Shown piece by piece: positions 62,468-64,000 of a DNA stretch of 64,000 nucleotides. The stretch spans positions 1 through 64,000 of the forward strand of contig JASJCQ010000002.1 of the NCBI GenBank assembly GCA_030065915.1, given 5' to 3'. Source of the DNA: Woeseiaceae bacterium (GTDB lineage Bacteria > Pseudomonadota > Gammaproteobacteria > Steroidobacterales > Woeseiaceae). Each line of letters opens with the position of its first letter. Positions within the stretch are counted from its first letter, which is position 1. Position numbers and translations under genes: made by a program. The notes beneath the pieces are model-generated. The model had not been told where the DNA came from and made no database searches. It worked only from the letters and a program-made list of their open reading frames with translations.

Positions 62468-63067
62468 CTACGCTCCGCGCACGGCGACGAGTCCGCGGCA
62501 CAGGATTTCGGGAAACTCGCGTTGCAGGCGTGCCGCCGTCTTTGCATCGCCGTGAAACCATTTCGGGATCCAGTTCAGCGATCCCATGATCGCGTTGCCC
62601 GTCATGCGTACGTCGCAGTCGCAGATGGAGCCATCGGCGATACCGCGTTCGAGAATCTCCTCGAAGCGGCGGCTGTGCTGCCGGGACAGCCGCAACACCT
62701 CGTCGCGGTGTCTCGGCTTTAGCGATGGAATCTCGCTCAGAATCGCGACCGGGCCATGATCGCCGACCATCAGGCCGATATGAAGCTCAAGGTAGCGATT
62801 GACGGTTGCTAAACCGTCCAGGCCCTCGTTGATCGCCCGCTGCATCGCATCGCGTCCGACGTCCGCCGCTCTCAGGTAGCACAGGTAGACCAGCTCTTCC
62901 TTGTTCTTGACGTAGTAGTAGAGGGCGGCGTCGGTAAGCCCCAGCATCGCAGCGACGTCCTTTAAGGACGTGCCGCTGAAGCCCTTCTGGTTAAAACAGT
63001 GGGCGGCTGCCTTCAGCACGCGGTCGCGCTGAAGCTCAAAGCGAGTGTCTACGGAGTTTTTGGCCAT
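62468..63067 (-). CDS. TetR/AcrR-family regulator
   Basis: 199 residues. N-terminal TetR helix-turn-helix (RVLKAAAHCFNQKGFSGTSLKDVAAMLGLTDAALYYYVKNKEELVYL), C-terminal ligand domain. The palindrome at 63128-63147 covers its own predicted promoter, so autorepression and control of divergent icmF are likely. Ligand unknown; an acyl-CoA is a reasonable guess from the neighbours. Confidence 0.9.
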   Translation of the reverse strand: MAKNSVDTRFELQRDRVLKAAAHCFNQKGFSGTSLKDVAAMLGLTDAALYYYVKNKEELVYLCYLRAADVGRDAMQRAINEGLDGLATVNRYLELHIGLMVGDHGPVAILSEIPSLKPRHRDEVLRLSRQHSRRFEEILERGIADGSICDCDVRMTGNAIMGSLNWIPKWFHGDAKTAARLQREFPEILCRGLVAVRGA

Positions 63068-63127
63068 GAACCTACCGGGTGAAACCTACTCCAAAAGCAG
63101 TACTTGAGAAAAAGCTCGGGCTGCATT

Positions 63128-63147
63128 ATTTTAATCGGCATTAAAAT
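63128..63147. promoter_or_regulatory. 20-base TetR operator palindrome
   Basis: ATTTTAAT-CGGC-ATTAAAAT, a perfect 8-base inverted repeat with a 4-base centre in the gap between divergent tetR and icmF. It spans the -10 and most of the spacer of the tetR promoter, as expected for an autoregulated TetR repressor. Confidence 0.75.
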
Positions 63148-63155
63148 TTATTCAA
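63128..63155 (-). promoter_or_regulatory. promoter of the TetR-family gene
   Basis: On the minus strand TTGAAT (63155-63150, 4/6) and TAAAAT (63133-63128, 5/6) lie 16 bases apart. The -10 is inside the palindrome. Confidence 0.45.
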
Positions 63156-63231
63156 TAGCAGAAGTGATTGATTCTTATAAAAAAGTCGATCCGGGCCACG
63201 TCTGCATTGAAGCCCCTGGAGGGTCAGAAAC

Positions 63232-64000
63232 GTGAGTATTCCAGCCAGCAATCTCCCCGGAGCAAAAGGCCGGACGGCACCGCTACGGTTCGTCACGGCC
63301 GCATCGCTGTTTGACGGACACGATGCCGCGATCAATATCATGCGCCGCCTTATCCAGGCGCAGGGCGTCGAGGTCATCCACCTCGGCCACAATCGCAGCG
63401 TGGACGATATCGTGCGTGCTGCGATCCAGGAGGACGCAGACGGCATCGCTATCAGCTCCTACCAGGGCGGGCACAACGAGTACTTCCGCTACATGGTCGA
63501 CCGGTTGAAGGAAGCCGGCGCTGAGCACATTCGCGTCTTCGGCGGCGGTGGCGGCACGATCACACCCGAGGAGATCCGGGCGCTGATGGACTACGGCGTC
63601 GAGCGGATCTACCACCCGCATGACGGTATGGAGCTCGGTCTCGAGGCGATGATCAGGGACCTGATTGAGCGGACCGAGGCCGCGCGGCTGGCGACACAGG
63701 TCATCCCGGACGTGGATCCCGAATCGTCGATCGATATCGCCGAAATGATCTCGGCGCTGGAGCAATCACTGATCGATGACGGTGAGCTCGGGCGCCTGCG
63801 CAAGGAGTGGCAGCTGCAGTCGAAGAACGTTCCGGTGATCGGTATCACCGGTACCGGCGGTGCCGGCAAAAGCAGCGTAACGGATGAGATATTGAATCGA
63901 TTCCTGGCTGCGTTTCCCGACAAGAAGATCGCCGTGCTGGCGGTTGACCCAACGCGGCGTCGTACGGGCGGGGCCTTGCTGGGTGACCGTATCCGGATGA
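63232..64000 (+). CDS. icmF: fused isobutyryl-CoA mutase IcmF, 5' part
   Basis: Frame open to the right edge; 256 residues visible of about 1090. GTG start with GGAGGG 8 bases ahead. The B12-binding domain comes first (residues about 20-150), with the lower-axial His in LFDGH30DAAIN and VIHLGHNRS. Then the MeaI-like GTPase chaperone begins, with G1 loop GTGGAGK213S and [14 protein letters not shown]. This order (B12, G-protein, then mutase) is that of IcmF, which interconverts isobutyryl- and n-butyryl-CoA and also isovaleryl- and pivaloyl-CoA. The mutase domain lies beyond the window. Confidence 0.93.
   Translation, partial: MSIPASNLPGAKGRTAPLRFVTAASLFDGHDAAINIMRRLIQAQGVEVIHLGHNRSVDDIVRAAIQEDADGIAISSYQGGHNEYFRYMVDRLKEAGAEHIRVFGGGGGTITPEEIRALMDYGVERIYHPHDGMELGLEAMIRDLIERTEAARLATQVIPDVDPESSIDIAEMISALEQSLIDDGELGRLRKEWQLQSKNVPVIGITGTGGAGKSSVTDEILNRFLAAFPDKKIAVLAVDPTRRRTGGALLGDRIRM

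Overview
The window is about 60% GC and densely coded on both strands, with RND-type house-keeping genes, P-II, IlvB/IlvH, ProBA, LemA, SelO and branched-chain acyl-CoA genes that together suggest an aerobic, heterotrophic gammaproteobacterium, possibly a marine Woeseia-like or Chromatiales-related lineage. That placement is an inference from gene content only. I saw no rRNA, tRNA, CRISPR array, insertion sequence or prophage.

Layout. 1-1906: end of a thioesterase gene and glpK. 2208-16482: a 14 kb, one-direction cluster holding a Ser/Thr kinase with four zinc ribbons, a PP2C phosphatase, two lipoproteins (one Gly/Ser-repeat), a membrane kinase with TPR-like and PEGA-like parts, an FHA-TM-PEGA-FGE-fold protein, a small acidic exported protein, a MotA/TolQ-family channel protein, an actin/Hsp70-like protein with a C-terminal FHA domain, and two vWA proteins whose N-termini look like MotB/ExbD stator segments. 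This is the best candidate for an undescribed system: a kinase/phosphatase-controlled, proton-driven envelope machine. 16644-25101: a PdsO-like OmpA protein, phhB, a threonine dehydratase, an orphan ParA, ilvB and ilvH in divergent orientation, proB and proA.

25116-37409: small conserved gene, RIO-like kinase, a 1328-residue ATPase/P-domain/WD40 membrane protein, an MFS-acyltransferase fusion, an EexN-like lipoprotein, SYLF protein, M48 protease plus LemA, and ApbE. 37927-47574: a tightly packed operon (TlpA-like thioredoxin, exported coiled-coil protein, three TPR proteins, a PAVDTS-repeat protein, TolQ, two ExbD, and a TonB/AgmX-type protein), i.e. a second, separate proton-motive envelope motor.

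47691-52854: an exported hydroxyacid dehydrogenase, histidine phosphatase, a deoxyinosine glycosylase-VOC-MAPEG operon, glnB, a VOC protein and a LuxR-type regulator. 52986-64000: acyl-CoA metabolism (isovaleryl-CoA dehydrogenase, methylcrotonyl-CoA carboxylase beta subunit, an APH-like acyl-CoA kinase, MaoC hydratase, crotonase), SelO, an aldehyde dehydrogenase coupled to a lysoplasmalogenase, a TetR regulator with a clear palindromic operator, and the start of icmF (fused isobutyryl-CoA mutase), cut by the window end.

All functional calls rest on reading motifs by eye; no database or structure search was run.
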